Below, piece by piece: positions 48,825-58,172 of a stretch of 64,000 nt of DNA. The stretch covers positions 1 to 64,000 of the forward strand of contig NZ_JAKWBE010000018.1 in the NCBI RefSeq assembly GCF_022513565.1, given 5' to 3'. How positions within the stretch are numbered: the first letter of the stretch is position 1; each line of letters begins with the position of its first letter. The position numbers and the translations under genes are program-made. Below the pieces are notes generated by a model. That model was not told the origin of the DNA. It did no database searches and saw nothing but the letters and a program-made list of their open reading frames with translations. The stretch is from Streptomyces gilvus (GTDB lineage: Bacteria > Actinomycetota > Actinomycetes > Streptomycetales > Streptomycetaceae).

Positions 48825-49997
48825 ATGGCTCCCTCGTCAGCGCCCCGCACCGACACCGGCCTCGTCGAGCGCGTCCGCGCGCTCCGCCCCTTCATCGGTG
48901 AGCGGGCACTGTGTACGGAGCAGGAACGCAGGGTGCCCGACGAGGTCGTCGCCGCCCTGACGGACGCCGGGGTCTACCGGATGAACGTTCCCCGGCGCTA
49001 CGGCGGTTACCAGACCCGGCCGCGCGTCCAGGTCGACACTTTGGCCGAAATCGCCGCGGCCTGCGGATCCACCGCGTTCGCGGCGCTGATCCAGGCGGGC
49101 TGCGCCTTCATCGCGGCGCTCTTCCCCGACGAGGCGCAGGACGCGATCTTCACCGGTCCCGACGTACGGGTCGGCGGCACCCTCATCCCGGACGCGGTGG
49201 CGGTCGCCACCGACGGCGGCTACGTCGTGAGCGGGACCTCGGGCTTCGCGACCGGCTGTCGGCACGCCGACTGGCATCTGCTGACGGCGCGGGTGGAGAG
49301 CGCCGAGGGACCGCCCGAGGTGCTGTGGGCCGCCGTGCCCATGGCCGAGCTGGAGATCCTCGACGACTGGTACGTCTCGGGGCTGGCGGGCAGTGGCAGC
49401 GACAGCGTCGTCGCCCGTGACGTGTTCGTCCCGGCCCACCGGGTGCTGCCCGTCGGGCCGATGCTGGCGGGCAAGTTCCCCTCCAAGACCAACGCCGACG
49501 ACCCCTTCTACCGGATTCCGGTGCTGCTGATGTTCTGCGCCTGGACGGCGCCGGCGGCTCTCGGTCTGGCGCGGGCGGCGCTGGAGGGGTTCACCGAGCG
49601 GATCCACCGGCGGGGCATCACGTACACCTTCCACCAGCGGCAGAACGAGGCGACGGTCACGCATCTGCAGGCGGCCGAGGCGGCGATGAAGCTCTCCTGC
49701 GCCGAGTCGCTGACGGGCGACTTCCTGGCCCGCATCGAGGCGGGCGGGCCGTTCGACGTGGCGGAGCGGGCCAGGATCCGGGCGCAGAGCGGCTATGCGG
49801 CCCGGCTGTGCAAGGAGGCCGTGGACATCGTCGCCTCCGCGTCCGGCGCCTCCTCGCTGCGCCGCGAGGCGCCGATCCAGCGGGCGGTACGCGATGTGCA
49901 GGCCCTGAATCTGCACTCCTTCGTCAATCCCGCCACCAACCTGGAGCTGTACGGACGGGTCCTGTCGGGGCTGGACGCGGGGACGCCGTTCCTGTGA
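48825..49997 (+). CDS. Flavin-dependent monooxygenase of the acyl-CoA dehydrogenase fold
   Basis: A 390-residue protein with N-terminal helical domain (VPDEVVAALTDAGVYRMNVPRRYGGYQ), middle beta domain (VSGTSGFATGCRHADWHLLTA) and C-terminal helices. It resembles the class D two-component flavin hydroxylases (HsaA, HpaB-like, indole hydroxylase) rather than true acyl-CoA dehydrogenases, because the catalytic Glu region is absent and the Ser/His (HSFVNPATNLELYGRVL) end is typical of that group. It needs a flavin reductase partner, which is not adjacent. ATG 48825 follows GGAGG. Substrate unknown. Confidence 0.82.
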   Translation: MAPSSAPRTDTGLVERVRALRPFIGERALCTEQERRVPDEVVAALTDAGVYRMNVPRRYGGYQTRPRVQVDTLAEIAAACGSTAFAALIQAGCAFIAALFPDEAQDAIFTGPDVRVGGTLIPDAVAVATDGGYVVSGTSGFATGCRHADWHLLTARVESAEGPPEVLWAAVPMAELEILDDWYVSGLAGSGSDSVVARDVFVPAHRVLPVGPMLAGKFPSKTNADDPFYRIPVLLMFCAWTAPAALGLARAALEGFTERIHRRGITYTFHQRQNEATVTHLQAAEAAMKLSCAESLTGDFLARIEAGGPFDVAERARIRAQSGYAARLCKEAVDIVASASGASSLRREAPIQRAVRDVQALNLHSFVNPATNLELYGRVLSGLDAGTPFL

Positions 49998-50039
49998 GTC
50001 CTACGGCGCCGGTACCTCGACCGGGACGGTGAGCACCTG

Positions 50040-50399
50040 ACCGCTGCGAGCCAGGAGTTCATCCACGCCGCCGTCGGTTCGGGCGCCCCCACCCCGCGCA
50101 TCCTGCGCCGGGAGGTGCTGCCGAACGTCCTGCCGACGACGATCGTCTTCGTCCCGCTGATGACCGCGCTGGCCATGCTCACCGAGTCGGCCCTGTCGTT
50201 CCTGTCGTTCCTGTCGGTCGGCGTCCAGCCGCCCGACGCCAGTTGGGGCACGATCATCGAGGACGGCCTCGGACTGCTGTACACGCGCCCCGCGGTGACC
50301 ATCGCGCCGGGCCTGCTCATCGCCCTGACCACGGCCGCGCTCAACGTCCTGGGCGACGGGGTCCGCGACGCGCTCGACCCGGGCGCGCCCTGCTGGTGA
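50040..50399 (+). pseudogene. Truncated oligopeptide ABC permease (DppC/OppC-like), C-terminal part
   Basis: From about 50040 the frame reads LTAASQEFIHAAVGSGAPTPRILRREVLPNVLPTTIVFVPLMTALA and ends in NVLGDGVRDALDPGAPCW. This is the conserved EAA loop and last two helices of a DppC-type permease, about 115 of the usual 300 residues. The first two thirds of the gene are missing; before 50040 there is only the end of the monooxygenase gene. The final residues differ from a normal DppC end because the frame runs into the N-terminus of the next gene. It cannot form a working permease alone. Confidence 0.75.
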
Positions 50400-51322
50400 T
50401 GTTCGCCATCAGTGTGCTGGTGTTCCTGATCTTCTTCGCCACCCCGGGTGTCGACCCGGCCGCCCGTATCGCGGGCCGCAACGCCGACCCCGCCACCCTC
50501 GCCCAGGTGCGGCACTCCTTCGGCCTCGACCGGCCGATGCCCGTGCGCTATCTGCTGATGATGCGTCACCTGCTGATCGACCGGGACCTGGAGTCCTTCG
50601 TCAACCGCGGCTCCCGGGTGATCCCGCAGATCCTGCAGGCGACCCCGGTGACCCTGTCGCTGGTGGTCGGCGCGGCCCTGATCTGGATGGTGGCCGGCGT
50701 CGTCATGGGCACGGCCGCGGCCACCCTGCGCGGAAGGGCCGCCGACCCGCTGATCATGCTCGTCGGCGTGGTCGGCGTCTCCCTGCCGGCCTACTGGCTC
50801 GGCGAGGTCGTCAACCTCGTCACCCAGAAGCAGTTGCACTCCGCGCTCTTCTCCTGGGTGCCGCCACCCGGATACGTCGGCATCGGCCGCGATCCCGGCC
50901 AGTGGGCGCTGCACATGCTCTTCCCGTGGCTGACCCTGGCGCTGCTCTACGCAGGGATCTACGCCCGTCTCCTGCGCGGCGAGGTCGTCACCGCGCTGAA
51001 CGAGGACTATGTGCGCACCGCCCGCGCCAAGGGCCTGTCCGAGCGGCGCATCCTGCTGCAGCACGCCCTGCGCTGCTCCCTGATCCCGATCGTGTCGCTG
51101 TTCGGCCTGGACTTCGGCGCGCTCGTCGGCGGCGCCGCCCTGCTGACCGAGGTCGTCTTCGGCCTGCCGGGCATCGGCAAGCTCACCTACGACGCCCTGC
51201 AGAACCTGGACCTGCCGGTGATCATGGGGACCGTCCTGTACGCGGCGTTCTTCGTGGTCCTCGCCAACGCGCTCGTCGACATCCTCTACGCCCGACTCGA
51301 CCCGAGGGCCCGCCATGCCTGA
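50399..51322 (+). CDS. Oligopeptide/nickel-type ABC permease (DppB-like), N-terminally short
   Basis: About 307 residues with six membrane helices. FAISVLVFLIFFATPGVDPAARIAG, then the usual LAQVRHSFGLDRPMPVRYLL and EAA loop (LNEDYVRTARAKGLSERRILLQHALRCSLIPIVSL) are typical of DppB. The normal start would be about 15-20 residues earlier (a basic Arg-rich leader before the first helix); here that part, together with the stop of the preceding permease, seems to be deleted. GTG 50396 or ATG 50399 could serve but have no ribosome site. The gene overlaps the ATPase start by 8 bp. Probably defective. Confidence 0.72.
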   Translation: MFAISVLVFLIFFATPGVDPAARIAGRNADPATLAQVRHSFGLDRPMPVRYLLMMRHLLIDRDLESFVNRGSRVIPQILQATPVTLSLVVGAALIWMVAGVVMGTAAATLRGRAADPLIMLVGVVGVSLPAYWLGEVVNLVTQKQLHSALFSWVPPPGYVGIGRDPGQWALHMLFPWLTLALLYAGIYARLLRGEVVTALNEDYVRTARAKGLSERRILLQHALRCSLIPIVSLFGLDFGALVGGAALLTEVVFGLPGIGKLTYDALQNLDLPVIMGTVLYAAFFVVLANALVDILYARLDPRARHA

Positions 51323-52354
51323 CCAATCCCTGCTGGACGTACGCGACCTGCGGGTCTCCTTCCGCACCCGCCAGGGCGCGGTGACGGCCGTGGACGGCCT
51401 GTCCTTCTCGGTCGCACCCGGCGAGATCCTGGGCGTGGTGGGCGAGTCGGGCTCCGGCAAGAGCGTGTCGATGCTGGCCGTGCTGCGGCTGCTGACCAAT
51501 CCGAACGTGACCGTGTCGGGCGAAGTGCTCTTCCGCGGACGGGACTTGCTGACCCTGCCCGACAAGGAGATGCGGGCGGTACGGGGCCGGGAGATCGCCA
51601 TGGTCTTCCAGGACCCGATGACCGCGCTGACCCCCGTCTACACCGTGGGCTGGCAGATCGCCGAGCAGATCCGGGCGCACGAACCGGTCTCCCGCCGAGA
51701 GGCGCAGGCCCGGGCCGTCCAGCTGTTGTCCGACGTCGGCATTCCCGACGCCGCCTCGCGGGTGAACGCCTACCCGCACGAGTTCTCCGGCGGCATGCGC
51801 CAGCGGGCGGTCATCGCGATGGCGCTGTCCTGCGGCCCGTCCCTGCTGATCGCCGACGAACCGACGACGGCCCTCGACGTCACGGTGCAGGCCCAGATCC
51901 TCGACCTGATGCGGCAGTTGAACGAAGGCGGCTCGGCCGTCGTCCTGATCACCCACGACATGGGGGTGATCTCGCAGATCGCCGACCGGGTCCTGGTGAT
52001 GTACGGCGGGCGGGCCGCCGAGGAGGGCCCGCGCAGCGGGGTGTTCCACGCCCCCCGGCACCCCTACACCTGGGGGCTGCTGGACTCGGTGCCCCGCGTC
52101 GACGGCCCACGGCTGCGGCGGCTGCCCACGATCGCGGGCGTGCCGGTCACGCCGGGCAGCCTCCCGGAGGGCTGCGCGTTCGCGGCGCGCTGCCGGCTGC
52201 GGCACGAGCGATGCGAGGAGCGGCCGGCGCTGTCCGCGGGCGACGGCGACGCGGCGCACCGGGACGCCTGCTGGTTGCCGTCCGGCGGCCGCGCGGCGCT
52301 GCGCCTGACGACCAGGACAGCGAAGGAGAACGACACGGACACGGAGGCGGCGTC

Positions 52355-52358
<4 letters not shown>
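51315..52358 (+). CDS. Dipeptide/oligopeptide ABC transporter ATP-binding protein DppD-like
   Basis: A 347-residue ATPase. Walker A is [11 protein letters not shown]-loop [14 protein letters not shown], signature [12 protein letters not shown], Walker [14 protein letters not shown]-loop ITHDMGV; the C-terminal oligopeptide-transporter extension has [20 protein letters not shown] with cysteines that often bind an iron-sulfur cluster. ATG 51315 overlaps the permease end by 8 bp. The gene itself is intact. Only the neighbours are broken, so the complete importer is unlikely to work. No substrate-binding protein gene is within reach. Confidence 0.92.
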
Positions 52359-53391
<1,033 letters not shown>

Positions 53392-53395
53392 GGCG

Positions 53396-53896
53396 TCACC
53401 TGTCGGTGGGTTCCGCCCGCGGGCCGAAGCCGGGGAGCTCCTGGATCTCGCCGCCGAGCTTGCTGCGGAAGCCCTCCAGCAGCTCCGGCTTGGCGCTGAC
53501 CACCCACCGGGTGCCGACCAGATGCTTGCCGCCGTAGCCGCCGGCGGCGTCCAGCCAGGCCAGCTTGTACTTCTCCTCGGGGAACGTGGTGATGACGCGG
53601 TCGGCCTGCTTGGTGTGGCACACGCCCTGCCGCAGCTCCTCCGCGTCGACCCGGATCCTGGGCTTGGCGCAGCCGATCAGCCCGGCGATCACCTCCACCT
53701 TCGCCGGCGCCACGACCCCGGCCTCGGGGGCGGCCGTCACCGCGGTCCTGCTTCGCTCCGCCCCGTCGTCCCCCTCGCCGGTGCAGGCCGCGGCCAGGGG
53801 CAGCAGGGCCAGGCTGCCGGCCAGGGTGGCGCCGCGCACCAGACGGGCGGTGGGCGGAATGCGTCCTGTGCGTCGTTGCGGTGACTGCAGTACCAC
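53396..53896 (-). CDS. Putative lipoprotein
   Basis: A 166-residue protein with a basic start, a hydrophobic segment and a lipobox-like end (ATLAGSLALLPLAAAC, Cys about residue 38), so it should be lipidated and attached to the outer face of the membrane. The mature part includes two further Cys residues (LIGCAKPRIRV and RQGVCHTK) that may form a disulfide, and KLAWLDAAGGYGGKHLVGTRWVVSAK. No known family is recognised. ATG 53896 is used. It is divergent from the kinase gene and its stop is 5 bp from that of the ABC ATPase. Confidence 0.75.
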   Translation of the reverse strand: MVLQSPQRRTGRIPPTARLVRGATLAGSLALLPLAAACTGEGDDGAERSRTAVTAAPEAGVVAPAKVEVIAGLIGCAKPRIRVDAEELRQGVCHTKQADRVITTFPEEKYKLAWLDAAGGYGGKHLVGTRWVVSAKPELLEGFRSKLGGEIQELPGFGPRAEPTDR

Positions 53897-54087
53897 GTGG
53901 TTCTCCGTATCCGCGTGCCCGGGCTGTTCCGCCCGGGGGTACGGATCAAGACCGGCGACTGTTCACCATGCGCAGCGACTCGTGTGACGGAAGTGATCGA
54001 AACTCTGTCTTCGGGCCGATGCTGCGTTAGCCTCGTCTTCCCTTCAGAGGCGAACAGGCATACGGCGAACATCACTTCGGGGGACTC
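53897..54087. promoter_or_regulatory. Divergent promoter region, 191 bp
   Basis: The gap between the lipoprotein and kinase starts. AAACTCTGT and GTTAGCCT (around 54000-54035) are possible promoter elements toward the kinase. No gene is seen; no clear repeat. Confidence 0.35.
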
Positions 54088-56085
54088 GTGTCAGAACACC
54101 GGCCGGTGCCACCGGACTCGGCGCCGGACGAGGCGTCCGTACTGCGGCGGACCGGCGCCGCGCCCTTGCACCGGGGCGACCCGCGCCGCATCGGCCCGTA
54201 CGTTCCGCTGGCGTTGCTCGGCAGCGGCGGCATGGGGCGGGTCTATCTCGCCCGCGCCGAAGACGGCGGGCCCGAGCTCGTCGCGGTGAAGGTGATCAGG
54301 CCGGAGTACGCGGACGATCCGGGCTTCCGGCGCCGCTTCGAGCGCGAGGCGTCGGTGCACGACCTGGTCCGCACGCCGCGCACGCCGCGGCTGTGCGGCA
54401 CGGGTTTCGCGGACGAACTGCTGTGGATGGCCACCGAGTACCTGCCGGGCCTGGACCTCGCGGACGCGGTGCGCGAGGACGGCGCCCTGGCGTCGGGCGC
54501 GGTGTGGCGGCTGGTGGCGGAGCTGGGGCAGGCGCTCGCCGACCTCTCCACGGCCGGGATCGTGCACCGGGACCTGAAACCGTCCAATGTGCTGCTGTCC
54601 GTCCGGGGCGCCCATGTGATCGACTTCGGTCTGTCGAAGGCCGTCGACGCGAGCGCCCTCACCGGTACCGGCAACCGGGTGGGCACACCGGCCTACATGT
54701 CGCCCGAGCATCTGCGCACGGGCACCTGCGACACCGCCTCGGACGTGTTCTCCCTCGCCGGGACGCTGGTGTACGCGGCCACCGGACACGCCCCGTTCGG
54801 TGACGGCACCGGCGTCGACGTCATGCACCGGGTCGCCTTCGAGGAACCGAGTGCCGAGCTGCTCGGGGAGGTCGCGGCGGCGGACCCGGAACTGGCCGCG
54901 CTGCTGTCGGCCTGTTTGGCCAAGGAGCCGGAACGGCGGCCCACTCCACGCGAGCTGAGCGACGCGGCCGCGCCCCACGCCGAAATGACCGGCTGGCCCG
55001 AGCCACTGGCGGGCAGGGTGCTCGCCCGGCAGCGTGCGTACGAGGCGCTGGGCCGCCTCCCCGTCGACAGTGCGTCCCGCTTACGCACGTCGGCCGACCC
55101 CCCACCGACGGACGAACCCGCCCCTCCGGCGCCCGGGCTCATGGCGGGGAACACGGCCGCGCCCGCGCACGCGCCTGGGCCCGTCGCGGGGCAGAACGTC
55201 CCACCCACGCACGCGCCCATGTCCGTAACGGAACAGTCCGCCCCTCCCCCGCCCGGCCGCGTCGCAGAACACACCGCCCCACCCGCGCCCGGACCCGTCG
55301 CGGGGCAGAACGTCCCACCCGCGCACGCGCCCATGTCCGTAACGGAACAGTCCGCTCCACCGCCGCCCCGCCGCGTCACGGAACAGACCGCCCCGCCCCC
55401 ACCCGGGTCTCCGGAGGAGCCGACCGCTGTGCGCAAGGCCCGCTCCAGGGCCGTACGCAAACCGTTGCTGGCCGTCGCCGCCGGTGTCGTGCTGTGTGTG
55501 GCGGCCGCGGGCGTCCTCGCCCTGGACCGCGATCAGAACCACTCCGCGTCCGCGGCCCCGCCGGGGTCCGGTACGTCGCTGGTCGGCACCCTGCCCGGCG
55601 GCGCCGTCGCCTCGGCGTCCAGAGCCGCGGACGCGCGGTCCGCGTCCGGCAAGAGCGTGGACGGCGGGGCGGACAGGACCGCCGAATCCCCCACCCCGTC
55701 CGGCGCCTCCCACACGGCCGGCGACGCCCGTCCGGGCGAGCCTTCCGCGGCGCCCTCCGCCTCCGCCCCCGTTCCTACGGCGGGCGGCGCGACCTCCGAG
55801 CCCGCGAGCGGCGGCACCTCCGAGCCGGCGAGCGCGCCCTGGAACTCCGACTGCACGTACTACAACGGCAACGGCCGCACCGGCGAGGGCGACAGCGGGA
55901 AGAAGGTCCTGCAGGTGCAGTGCATGCTGACCAAGCGCGGTTACGACATCGGGAGTTCCGGCGTGGACGGTGAGTTCGGCGCCGGCACCGAGTCCGCCGT
56001 CGAGCGCTTCCAGAGCGACAAGGGACTGTCCGTCGACGGCGTGGTGGCCCATGACACGTGGACCGCTCTGCGCGAAACCGACTGA
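54088..56085 (+). CDS. Membrane-anchored Ser/Thr protein kinase with extracellular peptidoglycan-binding domain
   Basis: A 665-residue Hanks-type kinase. Kinase domain about 36-300: glycine loop GSGGMG (45-50), Lys68, catalytic HRDLKPSN (Asp162), DFG (179-181), SPE (205-207). A Pro/Ala-rich linker with two 38-residue repeats follows (362-437), then one membrane helix (LLAVAAGVVLCVAAAGVLAL, about 458-478), a Ser/Ala/Gly-rich stalk, and a C-terminal PG_binding_1 domain (VLQVQCMLTKRGYDI...DGEFGAGTESAVERFQSDKGLSVDGVVAHDTWTAL). This replaces the PASTA repeats of PknB and should sense the cell wall. GTG 54088 has GGGGGAC ahead. Confidence 0.92.
   Translation: MSEHRPVPPDSAPDEASVLRRTGAAPLHRGDPRRIGPYVPLALLGSGGMGRVYLARAEDGGPELVAVKVIRPEYADDPGFRRRFEREASVHDLVRTPRTPRLCGTGFADELLWMATEYLPGLDLADAVREDGALASGAVWRLVAELGQALADLSTAGIVHRDLKPSNVLLSVRGAHVIDFGLSKAVDASALTGTGNRVGTPAYMSPEHLRTGTCDTASDVFSLAGTLVYAATGHAPFGDGTGVDVMHRVAFEEPSAELLGEVAAADPELAALLSACLAKEPERRPTPRELSDAAAPHAEMTGWPEPLAGRVLARQRAYEALGRLPVDSASRLRTSADPPPTDEPAPPAPGLMAGNTAAPAHAPGPVAGQNVPPTHAPMSVTEQSAPPPPGRVAEHTAPPAPGPVAGQNVPPAHAPMSVTEQSAPPPPRRVTEQTAPPPPGSPEEPTAVRKARSRAVRKPLLAVAAGVVLCVAAAGVLALDRDQNHSASAAPPGSGTSLVGTLPGGAVASASRAADARSASGKSVDGGADRTAESPTPSGASHTAGDARPGEPSAAPSASAPVPTAGGATSEPASGGTSEPASAPWNSDCTYYNGNGRTGEGDSGKKVLQVQCMLTKRGYDIGSSGVDGEFGAGTESAVERFQSDKGLSVDGVVAHDTWTALRETD
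55171..55398 (+). repeat. Two 114-bp direct repeats inside the kinase gene
   Basis: Positions 55171-55284 and 55285-55398 are near-identical 114-bp units encoding 38 residues each (APGPVAGQNVPP, MSVTEQSAPPPP, then T-A-P-P) in the juxtamembrane linker. The repeat number could vary between strains and change the linker length. Confidence 0.8.
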
Positions 56086-56117
56086 GCGGCGTGATCCAAA
56101 CCACAATCGAGACGTAG

Positions 56118-56173
56118 CCGTTTCGATAAGGACGGGACTATGCTGACTTCCACGTGAACGAAACCGTTTCGTT
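56118..56173. promoter_or_regulatory. Palindrome AACGAAAC-C-GTTTCGTT before response regulator
   Basis: AACGAAAC (56157-56164), C, GTTTCGTT (56166-56173) is a perfect palindrome of 17 bp, 17 bp before the start codon. CCGTTTCG occurs again at 56118-56125, so two half-sites lie 46 bp apart around a TATGCT element at 56139-56144. This looks like a repressor or autoregulatory operator. Confidence 0.5.
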
Positions 56174-56190
56174 CAGAGGAGAAGCACGCC

Positions 56191-56859
56191 ATGACCTCCG
56201 TACTCGTCGTCCATGACCAGACCCTGCAGCGCCTCGGCCTTCGGATGCTCCTCGCGGCCGAGCCCGATCTCACCGTCGTCGGCGAGACGGCGAGCCCGCT
56301 CGACGCGGCCCGTATGAGCACCGAACTCCAGCCGGACGTCGTGGTCATGGGCAGCCGGGTCGCCGTCGCTGAGGGTCTCGACGCCATCCGCCGGATCACC
56401 GGGCCGACCCTGTCCGGCGAACGCCGGCCGCGCGTCCTGGTCCTCGTCCCGGCCGGCTGCGAGGCGCATTCCTACGCCGCCCTGCGCGCCGGGGCGGGAG
56501 GCTTCCTCCTGCAGGACGCGACGCCGGAGGAACTGGCCGCCGCCGTGCGGGTGGTGGCCGCCGGCGACGCCGTCATCACCCCGGGCCTGACCCGGGCGCT
56601 CATCGACACGGTCCGGCAGCAGCCCGTCCGCCGGCTCACCCGGGAGACGGAGCTGCACGCGCTGACCGAGCGCGAGCGCGACATCCTCACCGCGGTGGCC
56701 TCCGGCTGGTCCAACGCCGAGATCGGCGAGCGTCTGTGCATCGCGCCGACCACCGTCAAGTCGCACGTCAGCCACATCCTCGCCAAGATCGGCGCCCGGG
56801 CCCGGGTGCAGGCGGTCGTCTTCGCCTACGAGTCCGGCCTGGTGCACCCGGCGGCCTGA
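56191..56859 (+). CDS. NarL/LuxR-type response regulator with degenerate receiver domain
   Basis: A 222-residue two-domain regulator. The receiver (about 1-120) lacks the phosphoacceptor: where Asp is expected in the PDVVxMD motif there is Gly54 (PDVVVMGSR); the acidic pair is H8-D9 rather than DD, and the conserved Lys is Gln108 (GGFLLQDA). The C-terminal LuxR-type HTH is normal (LTERERDILTAVASGWSNAEIGERLCIAPTTVKSHVSHILAKI). Such atypical regulators respond to small ligands or partner proteins, not phosphorylation. GAGGAG precedes ATG 56191. No kinase gene is adjacent. Confidence 0.9.
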   Translation: MTSVLVVHDQTLQRLGLRMLLAAEPDLTVVGETASPLDAARMSTELQPDVVVMGSRVAVAEGLDAIRRITGPTLSGERRPRVLVLVPAGCEAHSYAALRAGAGGFLLQDATPEELAAAVRVVAAGDAVITPGLTRALIDTVRQQPVRRLTRETELHALTERERDILTAVASGWSNAEIGERLCIAPTTVKSHVSHILAKIGARARVQAVVFAYESGLVHPAA

Positions 56860-56923
56860 GCAACCCCGACGAACGACCTCGCCGCGACAGCCGGCGCAGG
56901 TGGCTGTGGCGGCGAGGAGCCGG

Positions 56924-57979
56924 TCAGGACTTGACGGGCTTGCCGCGGCCCCAGCCCCAGGCCAGGCGGTCGGCGCCGGACTGGTTGGTGGTCTCCAGCC
57001 AGGGCCGGTCGGTGGTGCCGGTCAGCTTCTGCATCGAGTAGATGTCGTCGGTGCGCAGACCGGGCCAGTACACCGATCCCATGCCGAGCTTGCGGAAGGT
57101 GTCGGTGTCGGCCTGGATGAAGTTGATCGGGTTGCTCGACGGCGTGGGCACGTTGTAGTTCAGGCCCGTGGTCATCTCGGCGCCGAACTCGTCCGCGACG
57201 GTGCGGTTCGCGCAGTCGCCGAGGCGTTCCTTGAGGTCGGCCACCCACTGGTCGTATGTGGCGTAGCTCTTCCAGAAGCCGTAGTGGTGCAGGGAGAGGT
57301 AGGTGCCCTTCAGCCGCGGGTCGGCGCAGACCGTGGTGACGTGGTCGTTGTAGCCGGCGCCGCTGACGAAGACCCGGTCGCGCGGCACGGACGGGTAGGT
57401 CGCCAGCCACTTCGCCGCGATGTCGGCCCACTGGGCGTCGGTGTAGCCGTGCGGCTCGTTCATCGGCTCGAAGTAGACGCGCGGGTCGTGCTGGTAGGCC
57501 TTGACCACCGTGTTCCACATGGGCCAGTAGGTGGCCTCGTCGTCGATGAAGCCGTCCTTCTGGGCGCCCGTGCCCTCCCAGTAGGAGACGATGACCTTGA
57601 AGCCGCGGTCCGAGGCCGCGTCGATGACCGCGCGGTACGACTTCCAGTAGGCGCCGTTGACGGTGTACGGGTTGATGGGCAGCCGGACGGTGTTGGCGCC
57701 GAGGTTGGCCCGGAAGGCCGCGATGATCCGGGTCGCCTTGGCGTACGTCTTGGCATAGGTGTCGGACGTGGACAGGCCGGACAGCTGGAGGTAGTCGTCG
57801 GCGTAGTTGTCGCGCGGGTCCGCCCAGTTGACGCCCCGGAACTGACTCGTACCGGTCGGCGCCGCGGCGGAGGCGGGGCTGCCGGCCAGCATCGCGCCGC
57901 TGACCGCGGCGATCGCGACGGCCGCGCCGGTGGCGCGCAGCCGGAAGGCGAGGCGGTTTCCGGTGGGGGTCTTGCGCAT
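56924..57979 (-). CDS. Secreted glycoside hydrolase family 5 (cellulase-like)
   Basis: A 351-residue secreted enzyme. A signal peptide (1-39, MRKTPTGNRLAFRLRA, then a hydrophobic stretch, ASA before the mature start) is followed by the GH5 barrel: acid/base Glu175 in FEPMNEPHG and likely nucleophile Glu264 in VADEFGAE. Residues RLPINPYT and WEGTG support the family. It probably hydrolyses beta-1,4-linked glucans, mannans or similar plant polysaccharides; no carbohydrate-binding module is present. The LacI gene is divergent, and twin palindromes lie before this gene. Confidence 0.9.
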   Translation of the reverse strand: MRKTPTGNRLAFRLRATGAAVAIAAVSGAMLAGSPASAAAPTGTSQFRGVNWADPRDNYADDYLQLSGLSTSDTYAKTYAKATRIIAAFRANLGANTVRLPINPYTVNGAYWKSYRAVIDAASDRGFKVIVSYWEGTGAQKDGFIDDEATYWPMWNTVVKAYQHDPRVYFEPMNEPHGYTDAQWADIAAKWLATYPSVPRDRVFVSGAGYNDHVTTVCADPRLKGTYLSLHHYGFWKSYATYDQWVADLKERLGDCANRTVADEFGAEMTTGLNYNVPTPSSNPINFIQADTDTFRKLGMGSVYWPGLRTDDIYSMQKLTGTTDRPWLETTNQSGADRLAWGWGRGKPVKS

Positions 57980-58015
57980 CGACTTGCCCTTTCGAGAGGT
58001 GGCTCGGCGCTCCGC

Positions 58016-58061
58016 ATGTTTACGTAAACATCTGGTTCCTGGGGCGGATGTTTACGTAAAC
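58016..58061. promoter_or_regulatory. Twin LacI-type operators in front of the GH5 gene
   Basis: ATGTTTACGTAAACAT (58016-58031) is a perfect 16-bp palindrome. A second copy of its core GTTTACGTAAAC lies at 58050-58061, so the centres are 32 bp apart, about three helical turns. CG-centred AT-flanked palindromes are typical of LacI/GalR proteins, and the LacI gene at 58173 is divergent. Twin sites allow cooperative binding or looping. Confidence 0.85.
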
Positions 58062-58172
58062 TCGGCGGCGCCGGAATCGTGACACCCGCCTCAGCGGCCG
58101 TCAAGGTTTCCCACGCGTAACATCCGGTGCACCGCGCATCGGGTCAGGGGATCGGGTCGAGGGAGGCACACC

